Assembly: GCA_024401365.1 (NCBI GenBank)
Contig: JAKSLE010000001.1
Coordinates: 1 to 64,000, forward strand
Direction: 5' to 3'
DNA: 64,000 nt
Source: Bacteroidales bacterium
GTDB taxonomy: Bacteria; Bacteroidota; Bacteroidia; Bacteroidales; Marinilabiliaceae
How positions within the stretch are numbered: position 1 is the stretch's first letter; the number at the start of each line of letters is the position of its first letter. Positions 34,411 to 43,588 of this stretch are shown here, one piece after another. A program made the position numbers and the translations under genes. The notes beneath the pieces were generated by a model, which was given only the letters and a program-made list of their open reading frames with translations, did no database searches and was not told the origin of the DNA.

Positions 34411-35810
34411 TGTTTCTTATATAACTTAATAATACAAAAACCACCAAACAGGATAGCAAATATTGATATTATCGACTTTATCATCAGAAAATCAACAACA
34501 TAATATGCAACAGCTGTTAATACTATATGTAACAAGAAAATTAGCAGAATAGGCATGCTACACAGCTTGTGTTCTTTATAGCAACTGAATAAAAAACCCG
34601 AATATCCATAATATAGACAAGCAATATAATGTCCGACAAGGAATGCCCAAACACCGAACTTTGGAACGAATAAAAGATATATAAACATTGATATGCAGCC
34701 AGAAGCAAACGTTATCATTAGCAGTTGCTTTGTCTTCTCGTAGAAGAAATAATAGTTAGAAGCAACTACGTACATAGGTCTATAACAGATTGCCATTATA
34801 TAAAGAATGAAATACGGATACGAAGAAGCCAATGATTCGTTTGACAACATCAGCCCAAATATCTCTTTACTCCATAGTGCAATCATAAATGCGGAAACGA
34901 AGATGATTCCAATATAAAACAGACTTAAGTTCTTATATCGTTCACTATTGCCATCTTTAATCGATTGCATAAAATAAGGCTGTAAAGCATTATTCACACC
35001 AGCAATTCCCGTTTGATAAATATCTACCATTTGTTGAGATATACTCAATCGACCTATTTCGGCCTGAGAAGAACCATTCATGTCAAGAACAGCTCGACCT
35101 GAGCCTTCCAACATATACATTGTGTAATAGTGTGGTATGGTCGGAATTGATACCGACAGATAATGCTTTATTTCACTCAATGTGAATTTCAACGTAGGCT
35201 TTATTTTTAATGATAGGTTTACTACTGGCCAATAGGATGCGTTTGTAAAAAATGTACCAATAAATCCTCCAATATACCATCCCATGTATCCCATGTTCAA
35301 ATACACTATCAAAACAAAATTAGCGAGAAGTGTAATGACACCAGCAGCAACACTTCTCCAAACTACAGGAACAGACTGCTTGGTATAGACATAATAGGCA
35401 TTTCCTATAATGGCCGTTGGGCCAAAGAATACTGTGGAAAAATTCGTGAGAAATATAATCCACCACCTGTATTCTATCGCCTCATCTGGGATACAAAAAT
35501 AGAGCAGGACAGCTTGACACAGCGCATAAAATATCATCCAACAATTCAGGAACCCATAGATCTTTCTCCAAGTTTCTCTATAGTTCTCTGGATCTTTGAA
35601 AAAGCTATTCATTACAACTATGGCAAGTCCCAAAGTTGCAAATGCACCTATTGACTGAGAATACGCTGTAATTGTGCCAGATATACCAAAATCTACGTCA
35701 GTGAGGTACATCGTCATGATCGGCAACAATGCGAAACTCACTATTTTAGGCACAAATGGAGCAATACTAAATAATAGTCCGTTTTTTATTATTGTTTTGT
35801 TTTCACTCAT
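34407..35810 (-). CDS. wzx: Polysaccharide flippase Wzx
   Basis: A 467-aa MOP-superfamily (polysaccharide biosynthesis family) transporter with 12-14 predicted helices. The N-terminus IIKNGLLFSIAPFVPKIVSF followed by TMYLTDVDFGISGTITAY is typical. It moves the undecaprenyl-diphosphate-linked repeat unit to the periplasm, where the Wzy candidate acts. Its presence, with Wzy, indicates Wzx/Wzy-dependent assembly rather than an ABC transporter route. AT-rich like other genes of the central block. Confidence 0.9.
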   Translation of the reverse strand: MSENKTIIKNGLLFSIAPFVPKIVSFALLPIMTMYLTDVDFGISGTITAYSQSIGAFATLGLAIVVMNSFFKDPENYRETWRKIYGFLNCWMIFYALCQAVLLYFCIPDEAIEYRWWIIFLTNFSTVFFGPTAIIGNAYYVYTKQSVPVVWRSVAAGVITLLANFVLIVYLNMGYMGWYIGGFIGTFFTNASYWPVVNLSLKIKPTLKFTLSEIKHYLSVSIPTIPHYYTMYMLEGSGRAVLDMNGSSQAEIGRLSISQQMVDIYQTGIAGVNNALQPYFMQSIKDGNSERYKNLSLFYIGIIFVSAFMIALWSKEIFGLMLSNESLASSYPYFILYIMAICYRPMYVVASNYYFFYEKTKQLLMITFASGCISMFIYLLFVPKFGVWAFLVGHYIACLYYGYSGFLFSCYKEHKLCSMPILLIFLLHIVLTAVAYYVVDFLMIKSIISIFAILFGGFCIIKLYKKQ

Positions 35811-35823
35811 TAGTGGGAAACAA

Positions 35824-36363
35824 CTACATGAATTTTCCTTCTGCTTTTAGATTTTCGTAATGCTCTATATTTCTATATTTAATTACTTTCGCTGGGTTGC
35901 CGCCAACTATAGCACACCTAGGGATGTCATTGCACACCACAGAACCTGCAGCAATAATTGCCCCTTCTCCAATTACAATATTACCAACTACCGTTACTCT
36001 ATTTCCAAACCACACATTATCTTCAATTACTATATGCTTCTGCACATAAGTGTCATCGTAAGGTATAGCGCTTCCCCCATCATAATTATGGTTCTGTGTC
36101 AAAATCAAACATTCTGTTCCAGAATGGAAGTTATTTCCGAACTTAACGGAACCTTCACCAAGCACCTGCATCCCATTAAAGTTGCAATTATCTCCAAAAT
36201 ATATCCTCCCTCCAAACACGCATTTATCATTGACGCGTAAATCCTTACCGCAACAAACTGCAATTTTTCTCGCACAATTAGTATAATATTGTTTCTTGTA
36301 TTTTGAAAAGAAACGATTTATTTTATATGCTACAAAAAAGTAAAGTCGTACAAAAAACAACAT
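35824..36363 (-). CDS. Hexapeptide-repeat acetyltransferase
   Basis: A 179-aa left-handed beta-helix acyltransferase. LILTQNHNYDGG holds the catalytic His region (about 92-98). HIVIEDNVWFGNRVTVVGNI and IAAGSVVCNDIPRCAIVGGN are the standard repeat and end motifs. It lies 2 bp after the PtmE-like gene and therefore next to the legionaminic-acid genes. It could be the N- or O-acetyltransferase (LegH role) for that sugar, but the sequence does not distinguish this from general O-acetylation. Confidence 0.8.
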   Translation of the reverse strand: MLFFVRLYFFVAYKINRFFSKYKKQYYTNCARKIAVCCGKDLRVNDKCVFGGRIYFGDNCNFNGMQVLGEGSVKFGNNFHSGTECLILTQNHNYDGGSAIPYDDTYVQKHIVIEDNVWFGNRVTVVGNIVIGEGAIIAAGSVVCNDIPRCAIVGGNPAKVIKYRNIEHYENLKAEGKFM

Positions 36364-36365
36364 AT

Positions 36366-37412
36366 TTACTTTATATGTTTAACCAATTCTTTCGCTTTCT
36401 GATATTCTTGAGGACTGCCTATATCTATCCAGGTACCATTAAGAGGGAAGCGTATAACATTGTAGCCCTTCTTTATGAGTAAATCCATGAAGTCGGTGGC
36501 ATTGAAGAACTCACCTTCAGGGATAAGATTAAGAAGTTTACGCTTGATGAGATAGATGCCAGCATTGGCGTAATAGTTGTAGGTTGGCTTTTCCAATATG
36601 CCCTTAACGTTGCGACCATCCAACTCGAAAATTCCATAAGGCACTGAGATGGTGTACGGTACTGCTGCAATACTCATGTCGGCATCATGCTCCTTGAAAT
36701 GAAGGAAGAAGTCCTCGTAGTCAATATCAGTAAATAAATCACTATTCATGACTAGCACTGTATCATTATAGAAATCTTCTACATATTGAATGGAGCCCAT
36801 TGTTCCCAAGAATTTTGGCTCACTTACAGTCTTCACTTGAATACCATTCTTTGGCTCAGCAAAATGATTTTCAAGCTGATCTTTTAAATAATTTACCGTT
36901 ACAGAAATATGCTCTACGCCAAACAAAATTAATCTCTCTATATTGTAATCTATAATTGCCTTTCCTGCGACTGGCAACAATGGTTTCGGCGTCTTCTCTG
37001 TCAATGGGCGAAGTCTCTCTCCTTTTCCTCCTGCCATGAGCACTGCATCTATTGGTAGTAATGAATGAAGCTCATTAAGATTATACACTCGTACAAGATG
37101 CCCATCATCATCCAAAAGTGGGACAACTTTTATCTTTCGTTTCTTATACTCTGCAATACAATTTGTATAATCCTTCTCACCTTCCTTTAGGTATGCAAAT
37201 TTACTATTCATTACTTCAAGTACAGATGTAGATTGTTGAGAGCCCTTTATCAATGCTCGTCTAACATCTCCATCAGTCACTGTACCTATAACTTCCCCAT
37301 TGTTTCCAAGAACAAATAACACCATAGTACCACCTGACAACGTGTCAAGTTTGGCTAGTGCATCTATGATTGTGTCTGTATGAAACACACATTGCTGTGT
37401 AAGTGCTATCAT
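36366..37412 (-). CDS. CBS-domain sugar-1-phosphate nucleotidyltransferase (PtmE-like)
   Basis: A 348-aa protein: two CBS repeats (about 5-120, VIGTVTDGDVRRALIKG and VVPLLDDDGHLVRVYNLNEL) followed by a nucleotidyltransferase domain (from about 126) with the pyrophosphorylase signature MAGGKGERLRPLTEKTPKP. In Campylobacter the same architecture (PtmE) makes GDP-glucosamine for GDP-legionaminic precursor synthesis. Overlap of 4 nt with the CMP-sugar synthetase gene supports membership in that pathway. The nucleotide used (GTP or UTP) cannot be told from sequence. Confidence 0.88.
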   Translation of the reverse strand: MIALTQQCVFHTDTIIDALAKLDTLSGGTMVLFVLGNNGEVIGTVTDGDVRRALIKGSQQSTSVLEVMNSKFAYLKEGEKDYTNCIAEYKKRKIKVVPLLDDDGHLVRVYNLNELHSLLPIDAVLMAGGKGERLRPLTEKTPKPLLPVAGKAIIDYNIERLILFGVEHISVTVNYLKDQLENHFAEPKNGIQVKTVSEPKFLGTMGSIQYVEDFYNDTVLVMNSDLFTDIDYEDFFLHFKEHDADMSIAAVPYTISVPYGIFELDGRNVKGILEKPTYNYYANAGIYLIKRKLLNLIPEGEFFNATDFMDLLIKKGYNVIRFPLNGTWIDIGSPQEYQKAKELVKHIK

Positions 37413-38113
37413 ATCTCTACAATTTTGTTTTCTATCATATACTCAGCAATCATCCAATCCATCATTGTATCTAAATCAACCGAGTGCTCCCTATCCATTA
37501 CATATTTCTTTTTCTTTGTAAATTTTCCCATCGGCTTTTCTTTGAGGCTTTTGGGATTAATTACATAAATCGCCCCATTATAATCATACACTGGGGGACA
37601 ATCTTGCCTTCTTATATAACTGTCATCTCCCTTGGAGATCTGAAGCATACCATTAGCATCGTCTTCATAACTATCATAATATGGATTTGACGAACTTGGA
37701 CACACACTGACTACCATATCCAATGTTTCTTGGTATAATGACAATGCTTCTTTTACATGAAAAGCGGTTCTAAATGGTGATGTTGCTTGTAATAATACAA
37801 CAACATCTATTATCTCTCCTTTTGCTTCATAATAATTCAATGCATGGAGCAAAACTTCATATGTGCCAGCAGTGTCAGTTGCTAATTCATCTGGTCGCTT
37901 GAAAGGGACTACCAACCCATATGACTCTACCGCTTGGATAATAGCATCACTATCCGTTGTAACACAAATATGAGAATCATCAACAATTGAACGAGCCGCA
38001 TCTATTGCATAGTATATCAGAGGCTTCCCATTTAACAACTTGACATTCTTTCCTGGGATACCCTTACTTCCTCCTCTTGCTGGAATTATAACTAATATGT
38101 TTTCTGTCATCAT
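37409..38113 (-). CDS. legF: CMP-nonulosonic-acid cytidylyltransferase (NeuA/LegF-like)
   Basis: A 234-aa enzyme activating a sialic-acid-like sugar with CTP. IIPARGGSKGIPGKNVKLL is the nucleotide-binding signature. LLQATSPFRTA and DYNGAIYVIN match the acylneuraminate cytidylyltransferase family. Size is that of LegF/PseF-type single-domain enzymes, without the C-terminal hydrolase of some NeuA proteins. With LegC in the operon, CMP-legionaminic acid is the likely product, not CMP-Neu5Ac. Overlaps neuB/legI by 4 nt. Confidence 0.88.
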   Translation of the reverse strand: MMTENILVIIPARGGSKGIPGKNVKLLNGKPLIYYAIDAARSIVDDSHICVTTDSDAIIQAVESYGLVVPFKRPDELATDTAGTYEVLLHALNYYEAKGEIIDVVVLLQATSPFRTAFHVKEALSLYQETLDMVVSVCPSSSNPYYDSYEDDANGMLQISKGDDSYIRRQDCPPVYDYNGAIYVINPKSLKEKPMGKFTKKKKYVMDREHSVDLDTMMDWMIAEYMIENKIVEI

Positions 38114-39117
38114 ATTGACAATACTATCGGTTCGTCTTGTTCAAAGTCTTTAATTGCAGCTGTTCCAGATACTAAATCCCAATGTATTGCACTAATTCCC
38201 CTGTCCACACGTTTCAAATCCATATTATCAGCACTTAACGTATCTCCCTTCTTTATCTCTCTAGATGCGACAAGACGTTTCAATACTATCTTTGAAATCT
38301 CTCTTTCACTCTTATTCGGTCTCTTTACCCCATCACCCAATGCTTTTTCTAGGTTTCTAATAGAATCGACCATAGCTTTCAACTCTTGAGGTTCTAACGA
38401 AGCCTTATGATCAGGACCATCCATTGTTTTGTCAAGAGTAAAATGCTTTTCTATTATCTCTGCACCTCGTGCAACCGCAGCAACTGGCACCTCAATTCCC
38501 ATCGTATGATCAGAATAACCTATCTTGCATCCTAAACTTTGAAGCGTATTCATAGCAGCCAAGTTAACTTCTTCCATCGGGCATGGATAATTAGTAGTGC
38601 AATGCAATATCGCAACAGTCTTGGCACCTGCTTCAATTAACGTACGGTACGCCAAATCAACATCAGACAGATAACTCATTCCTGTGGATAGTATAACGTC
38701 CATCTTTCTGCTGCCAACTATCCTTAAAAACGGAATATTTGTTACGTCTCCAGAACCTAATTTTATAAAAGGGATCCCCAAACTTATCAAAAAATCTAAA
38801 CTTTCCTCTTCATCTGGTGTGGACAAAAACTGTATTCCGATTTCGTCACAGTATTGCTTTATTATTCTGAAGTTATTATACGATAATTCTAAAGCCTTCA
38901 GCATGTCATATTGGCTCTGTTCTTTATCTGAAATATTCTCATGCTGATAAGTAGCTAGCTCTGCCGTTCTGGTAACAATCTTCTCCGTCTTCCACGTCTG
39001 GAATTTCACAGCATCTACTCCTGCTTCTTTCGCAGCATCGCACAATTTCAATGCAAGATCTAACCTTCCGTTATGATTAACTCCAGCTTCTGCTATTATA
39101 TATACACGTTTACTCAT
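38110..39117 (-). CDS. legI: Nonulosonic (sialic/legionaminic) acid synthase
   Basis: A 335-aa NeuB-family enzyme condensing phosphoenolpyruvate with a hexosamine to form the nine-carbon acid. The TIM barrel carries IIAEAGVNHNGRLDLALKL, KFQTWKTEKIV, LGSGDVTN and GYSDHTMGIEV. The C-terminal SAF/antifreeze-like domain (about 275-335, LVASREIKKGDTLSADN) completes the site. All expected residues are present. Substrate is inferred from the neighbouring LegG and LegC homologues as 2,4-diamino-2,4,6-trideoxymannose-type. Overlaps by 4 nt on both sides. Confidence 0.92.
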   Translation of the reverse strand: MSKRVYIIAEAGVNHNGRLDLALKLCDAAKEAGVDAVKFQTWKTEKIVTRTAELATYQHENISDKEQSQYDMLKALELSYNNFRIIKQYCDEIGIQFLSTPDEEESLDFLISLGIPFIKLGSGDVTNIPFLRIVGSRKMDVILSTGMSYLSDVDLAYRTLIEAGAKTVAILHCTTNYPCPMEEVNLAAMNTLQSLGCKIGYSDHTMGIEVPVAAVARGAEIIEKHFTLDKTMDGPDHKASLEPQELKAMVDSIRNLEKALGDGVKRPNKSEREISKIVLKRLVASREIKKGDTLSADNMDLKRVDRGISAIHWDLVSGTAAIKDFEQDEPIVLSI

Positions 39118-40295
39118 AGAATACTATTATTCATTTGCTGTTCCGCCGTCCATCTTGATCTGACTAAGGTATATTCATTATCTTCTTTCACATATACATT
39201 AGGCAAAAATCTGATAAACATAGGAGACAATGTCATTGTATATGCCCCCACCCACTTGAAGTAGAGTCTATTAGACGTAGTCAAAAGCGGTGTATTCTCT
39301 ACGTCAAACAATCGGTCATTCTCTAAACATGTACAACCAGAAACTATCTGTTTTGATACACGCTGCACAGAAATAGGGCCTTCTACCTCATAAAAATATG
39401 TAGTCTTTCTAAAGAATGGATCTACATCATTTCGTGTTCCATCCGTCGTGACATAATATTGTCCATCATGTTGCTTCACATCGAATACAGAAATGAGATA
39501 ACTATATGGCCCAGCGACTAATGCGTTACCAGGTTCAACTATGATTGTTGTGTTTTGGGGGTCTATATATCTTGCCAATGTTTCATTTATAACATTGGCA
39601 TAGTCAGAATACAAAGGTTTATTTGGCATTTTCCCAAAATATCCACCTCCGACATCCACATAATCTACACTAATACCAAGTTTTTTTAATATTGGCATCG
39701 CATAATTAATTATATTCTTATAGCATTCTAAACTTCTCGTTTTTGATGTTCGGTGAATATGAACACCTGTAATCCTGACACAAGAAACACTGCTTATTTG
39801 TTCAACTGCTTTCCTAAGATCTCCTGACTCATAGGAAAAACCAAACCGGCTGTCATCATCTTCGTGATTAGAATCATCCGGGGAAACATTGGATAGATTT
39901 ACATTTATCCTAATGCCCACTCCATAACTCTCTCCTTGCGGCAAATCTCGAAGCCATTCAATTTCTCTGAATGTCTCAATATTTACAATGGCCCCATTCC
40001 TTATCGCATCTAGAAATGTATCCTTCGATTTCATTGGGCCATTATATATTATCCGATTCTTTTCAAAACCACATGCCAAAGCCAATTGATATTCATCATA
40101 CGACACAACCTCAGCGTAACAAGCACTCTGACAAGCAACTTTCATGCTGTACGGCAATGAATTGGTCTTCACAGAATACCCTACAATTGCTTCTCTGAAA
40201 AAAGGGGCAAGGGCTGTTCGGAAACCTATACAACTATCTTCTAATTCTTTTCGGTCAAGAATAAAACAAGGAGTTTCTAGATCTTGGTATGTCAT
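39114..40295 (-). CDS. Fold-type III PLP-dependent amino acid decarboxylase (LysA-like)
   Basis: A 393-aa enzyme of the Orn/DAP/Arg decarboxylase family 2. K in YSVKTNSLP (about 43) binds PLP. GVHIHRTSKTRS, DVGGGYFGKMP and the catalytic Cys region SGCTCLENDRLF are intact, followed by VGAYTMTLSPMF. The substrate-binding EPGR of DAP decarboxylase reads EPGNALVAG, so the arginine is replaced. This suggests a substrate other than meso-DAP. The gene overlaps legI by 4 nt and lies next to an ATP-grasp gene, inside the legionaminic-acid set. I infer it supplies an amine (or decarboxylated amino acid) to the polysaccharide. Not the housekeeping lysA by context. Confidence 0.85.
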   Translation of the reverse strand: MTYQDLETPCFILDRKELEDSCIGFRTALAPFFREAIVGYSVKTNSLPYSMKVACQSACYAEVVSYDEYQLALACGFEKNRIIYNGPMKSKDTFLDAIRNGAIVNIETFREIEWLRDLPQGESYGVGIRINVNLSNVSPDDSNHEDDDSRFGFSYESGDLRKAVEQISSVSCVRITGVHIHRTSKTRSLECYKNIINYAMPILKKLGISVDYVDVGGGYFGKMPNKPLYSDYANVINETLARYIDPQNTTIIVEPGNALVAGPYSYLISVFDVKQHDGQYYVTTDGTRNDVDPFFRKTTYFYEVEGPISVQRVSKQIVSGCTCLENDRLFDVENTPLLTTSNRLYFKWVGAYTMTLSPMFIRFLPNVYVKEDNEYTLVRSRWTAEQQMNNSIL

Positions 40296-40305
40296 TTCTT
40301 AGTAG

Positions 40306-41307
40306 TTAATCATGAAAATCACGCAACAAATCTTTCTCCTTTGTGATGACGACATCATCATACATCAACATCAGCACGCCTTCTTCATAATTGCCTATTT
40401 CAGGAGTATTGGCTTTCCCGTTTATGTTATTGACTATATACTGAATAAAATCAACCCCAGCACCATATGCATGTAAATAAGCGCCGCCAAACCTTGGATT
40501 AATTTCAGATAAGTAATAAACGCCATCTTTATAGAAGAAATCCATATCAACAGCACCAGCGAAATCAAACAATGGAACAATCTTCTTCACAAAATCAAAT
40601 AATTTTTCATCTTTGAATGATATTGTTTTACTTGCGCCTCCTATTCGTGTCTCGATCTTCTTTTTCGAGAATACGGCAATAAGTTCCTTTGAGATGCAGT
40701 CAATATAAGCATCAGCATCAAAGTCCTCACAATTCATAAACTCTTGGATTATGTAGTCGTACTTGCCTTCAGCAAATTTCAACTTCAAATCATCCATAGT
40801 CATTATCTTCTGCGCACCGACACTTCCGCTGCCACTTCTAGGCTTGATAAATACAGGAAATGCCATATCCCCTTTTTCATATCCCGAAAGAAATTCTTCC
40901 ATATTTGAATACGTAAGGACTGTATTTATACCGTTATCTCGCAAATACTTATACATCTCATATTTATCGAAACATAGATGCGCAGATTTAGGAGATGGAC
41001 ATAGTGGAAGAATTCCTTTGCTGATAAACTTTTCTCTGTTCGCAGCCAACAACTCAATTTCTGGATCAATGCATGTCAACACTGCTTTAATATCCTCTTT
41101 CTGACAGATATTCAATACTTCATTAATGTAGTTCGGATCATTGATTTTTGGCACAACATATTGAACATCTGCCATAAAAATTGCAGGTGCTACAGACCAA
41201 TTATCCGTAGCAATAACCTTCCCTGAACCATTCAACGTTGTTCTTACATCTTGAACGAAACGACCTCTTCTTCCTGCGTTACAGCACAGTATATTATTCA
41301 TACTCAT
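40306..41307 (-). CDS. ATP-grasp ligase (CarB-like)
   Basis: A 333-aa ATP-grasp enzyme forming an amide or similar bond through an acyl-phosphate. N-terminal Rossmann-like part (ILCCNAGRRGRFVQDV), then FPVFIKPRSGSGSVGAQKI (ATP-binding loop), YIIQEFMNCEDFDADAYID (metal/ATP residues) and DFFYKDGVYYLSEINPRFGG (Mg-binding E-I-N). This resembles the PylC/CarB-like ATP-grasp proteins found in polysaccharide loci. Start at 41307 overlaps the legG stop (ATGA). Between legG and the decarboxylase, it probably joins an amino-acid-derived group to an amino sugar. The substrate pair is unknown. Confidence 0.82.
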   Translation of the reverse strand: MSMNNILCCNAGRRGRFVQDVRTTLNGSGKVIATDNWSVAPAIFMADVQYVVPKINDPNYINEVLNICQKEDIKAVLTCIDPEIELLAANREKFISKGILPLCPSPKSAHLCFDKYEMYKYLRDNGINTVLTYSNMEEFLSGYEKGDMAFPVFIKPRSGSGSVGAQKIMTMDDLKLKFAEGKYDYIIQEFMNCEDFDADAYIDCISKELIAVFSKKKIETRIGGASKTISFKDEKLFDFVKKIVPLFDFAGAVDMDFFYKDGVYYLSEINPRFGGAYLHAYGAGVDFIQYIVNNINGKANTPEIGNYEEGVLMLMYDDVVITKEKDLLRDFHD

Positions 41308-42434
41308 TGATTATTTAATATACCATTTAATATAGATACTATCCTTTCCGACGACCTTCCATCTCCATATGGATTCTTCACCGGAATATGTGCTTTGAAT
41401 GGTGAATCTAATATTTCTTCGGCACAAGCCAATATAGAATCATATGTACCACTTGCACTATGTATATTTTCTGTCAGCAATCGGCCTCTCTGCCTGTCTC
41501 CAATATTTATCACAGGTGTACCGACAACAGGACTCTCGAATATGCCACTAGACGAATTGCCTATCATAAAACGTACTTGAGAAAGCATACTTATATATCT
41601 ATGCAATCCCAAAGAATCAAACAAATGACAATGTTTGTTCACCTTGCAGAATTCTTGAGTCATCATGTTTATCTGAATTCCTCCATAATCTGCATTAGAT
41701 TTGGAAATAACTATCTCAAAGTTTCCTAACCGCTCTATAAATAAACGGTAGATTGTCTTCACTCTCTCGATATTATCTTCTAATGAGAGTAGAGTTTCGG
41801 CATGATAAGTACAGAGAACCCACTCCTTATTCGCATCTAGCCCTAATTCTCCTGCTAGTGTTTCTCTCGATAATGCTGGCAACAACCTAAAATTGTCTAG
41901 ATTTGTCTCTCCTGTGACATACACATGCTTGTCTGTCCCAATCATCTTCTTTATGCGACTAGCGCTCTCTTCTGTACCAGGAAAATGATAAGTGCTCAGC
42001 ATTGTCACGGCATTACGGACCTTATTATCTATAGCTCCCTCTGTAACATCTCCACCACTGATGTGTGCGATAGGAATGTTCATTACAACTGCGGTACTAC
42101 ATATTGGCAACAACTCATAACGATCACCTAATACGACAATAACATCGGGCTTCAACCTCTCAAAATGCTCAGTGATTGACAGACAACACAAACCCATTGA
42201 TTTGCAAAGTGCAGTTTCGGTATCACTGGATAGCAACATCTCAACCTTCGCATCAATGGGATATCCATCCGACTCAATGGCTTGATATGTCAATCCCTGC
42301 TCTACAGATAAATGCCCCCCTGCAACAATAAGTTGAAGGTCTAATTCTTTCTCTTTCTGAATATAATCAATAACCCAACGAAGCAATCCATATTCAGAAC
42401 GAGCTGCAGTAACTATACAGACTTTCTTCTTCAT
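41304..42434 (-). CDS. legG: UDP/GDP-HexNAc 2-epimerase, hydrolysing (NeuC/LegG-like)
   Basis: A 376-aa enzyme that opens the sialic- or legionaminic-acid route by hydrolytic 2-epimerisation of a nucleotide-activated HexNAc (or 2,4-diacetamido-6-deoxy sugar). VTAARSEYGLLRWVI, VVLGDRYELLP, AHISGGDVTEGAIDN and MIGNSSSGIFESPVVGTPVI are the family motifs. It belongs to the hydrolysing NeuC type, not the WecB type, as shown by the SGGDVTEG stretch. Next to LegC, so a LegG role is favoured. 1-nt overlap with LegC. Confidence 0.9.
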   Translation of the reverse strand: MKKKVCIVTAARSEYGLLRWVIDYIQKEKELDLQLIVAGGHLSVEQGLTYQAIESDGYPIDAKVEMLLSSDTETALCKSMGLCCLSITEHFERLKPDVIVVLGDRYELLPICSTAVVMNIPIAHISGGDVTEGAIDNKVRNAVTMLSTYHFPGTEESASRIKKMIGTDKHVYVTGETNLDNFRLLPALSRETLAGELGLDANKEWVLCTYHAETLLSLEDNIERVKTIYRLFIERLGNFEIVISKSNADYGGIQINMMTQEFCKVNKHCHLFDSLGLHRYISMLSQVRFMIGNSSSGIFESPVVGTPVINIGDRQRGRLLTENIHSASGTYDSILACAEEILDSPFKAHIPVKNPYGDGRSSERIVSILNGILNNQ

Positions 42435-43582
42435 TAAATGCGTACTGAACTAGGTATATTTACAACACGGTCAGCAAACCATATAGTATTCTTAAGCCCA
42501 TCATTCTCACAGTTCTCAAACATTGGCAGACGGTTCATGAGTTCCCATATTGGTCTGGTCATTACACCATTATCGTTTGTCTGCTGTAGGAATTCTTGTT
42601 GAGATTCCTTGTCCTTCAATATAACCGCATTCAACCAATAGTTCGAAAAGCAATTCTCTGGCTCAATAAAAAAATCAACATCATCAATCTTCTTAAAGAA
42701 ATCGATGTATTCTGCAGCAACCTTGCGCTTACTCTCTATATATCTATCAAGATTCTCTAGTTGGGCACATCCAAGCGCAGCATTTATGTTTGGCATCCTA
42801 TAATTGTACCCAATATGGTCATGACGGAATTCCCAACGGTGAGGAACCTTAGCCTGTGTCGTAATATGCTTTGCATACTTGGCTAGTTCTTCATCATTAA
42901 AAAGCATCATACCTCCTCCGCCTGTTGTAATGGTCTTATTGCCATTAAAACTTATGGCACCTACCTTACCAAATGTTCCTGTATGCTTGCCTTTGTATAG
43001 ACTACCGATACTCTCGGCAGCATCCTCAATAAGCTCAATATGATATTCATCACAAATCGCAGCGATTTCATCTATTCTAACAGGATGGCCAAAGGTATGC
43101 ATAGGAACGCAAGCCTTAATGCGACGACCAGTATTCTTATTAAAACACTCACTATCCTTGATTTCTGCATTCTTAACTAGCCACTCCTTCAGCGCATCAG
43201 GAGACAATCCCATGGTGCTACGGTCAACGTCTATAAATACGGGCTGAGCACCAATATATGAAAGCGCATTACACGTAGCAATAAAAGTCAGCGCCTGAGT
43301 GAGAACTTCATCATTACGCTCAACCCCGACAAGCATCAGCGACATATGCAACGCATTTGTTCCACTAACACATACTACTGCCTTCTTTGCTCCGGTGTAT
43401 CGAGCCATATCTTCCTCGAAACGATCAACAAATTTGCCTACACTTGAAACAAATGTCGTATCAATACATTCATTGAGATATTTTTTCTCATTTCCAACAA
43501 AAACAGGGACTGAGAGAGGTATAAACTCCTGATTACCATATATATGTTTTATGAATTCTATTGTATTATTAAAACTATTCAT
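42434..43582 (-). CDS. legC: LegC-type sugar aminotransferase
   Basis: A 382-aa fold-type I PLP aminotransferase of the DegT/DnrJ/EryC1 family. The start (FIPLSVPVFVGNEKKYLNEC) followed by FVSSVGKFVDRFEE is specific to the LegC subgroup. The PLP lysine is in AISFNGNKTITTGGGG (about 190). It puts an amino group at C4 of a nucleotide-linked 4-keto-6-deoxy-GlcNAc, giving the 4-amino sugar used for legionaminic acid. The 4-keto substrate would come from the CapD-like dehydratase at 51027 or a dehydratase elsewhere. Confidence 0.9.
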   Translation of the reverse strand: MNSFNNTIEFIKHIYGNQEFIPLSVPVFVGNEKKYLNECIDTTFVSSVGKFVDRFEEDMARYTGAKKAVVCVSGTNALHMSLMLVGVERNDEVLTQALTFIATCNALSYIGAQPVFIDVDRSTMGLSPDALKEWLVKNAEIKDSECFNKNTGRRIKACVPMHTFGHPVRIDEIAAICDEYHIELIEDAAESIGSLYKGKHTGTFGKVGAISFNGNKTITTGGGGMMLFNDEELAKYAKHITTQAKVPHRWEFRHDHIGYNYRMPNINAALGCAQLENLDRYIESKRKVAAEYIDFFKKIDDVDFFIEPENCFSNYWLNAVILKDKESQQEFLQQTNDNGVMTRPIWELMNRLPMFENCENDGLKNTIWFADRVVNIPSSVRI

Positions 43583-43588
43583 AACAGC

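Noticed and set aside
36366-37412. Mannose-1-phosphate guanylyltransferase (ManC) for GDP-mannose supply
   Set aside because: The N-terminal CBS pair and 4-nt overlap with legF point to the PtmE-like role. The GDP-mannose source for Gmd must be elsewhere.
39114-40295. Housekeeping diaminopimelate decarboxylase lysA
   Set aside because: Location inside the legionaminic-acid set with 4-nt overlaps and the EPGR-to-EPGN change argue against it.
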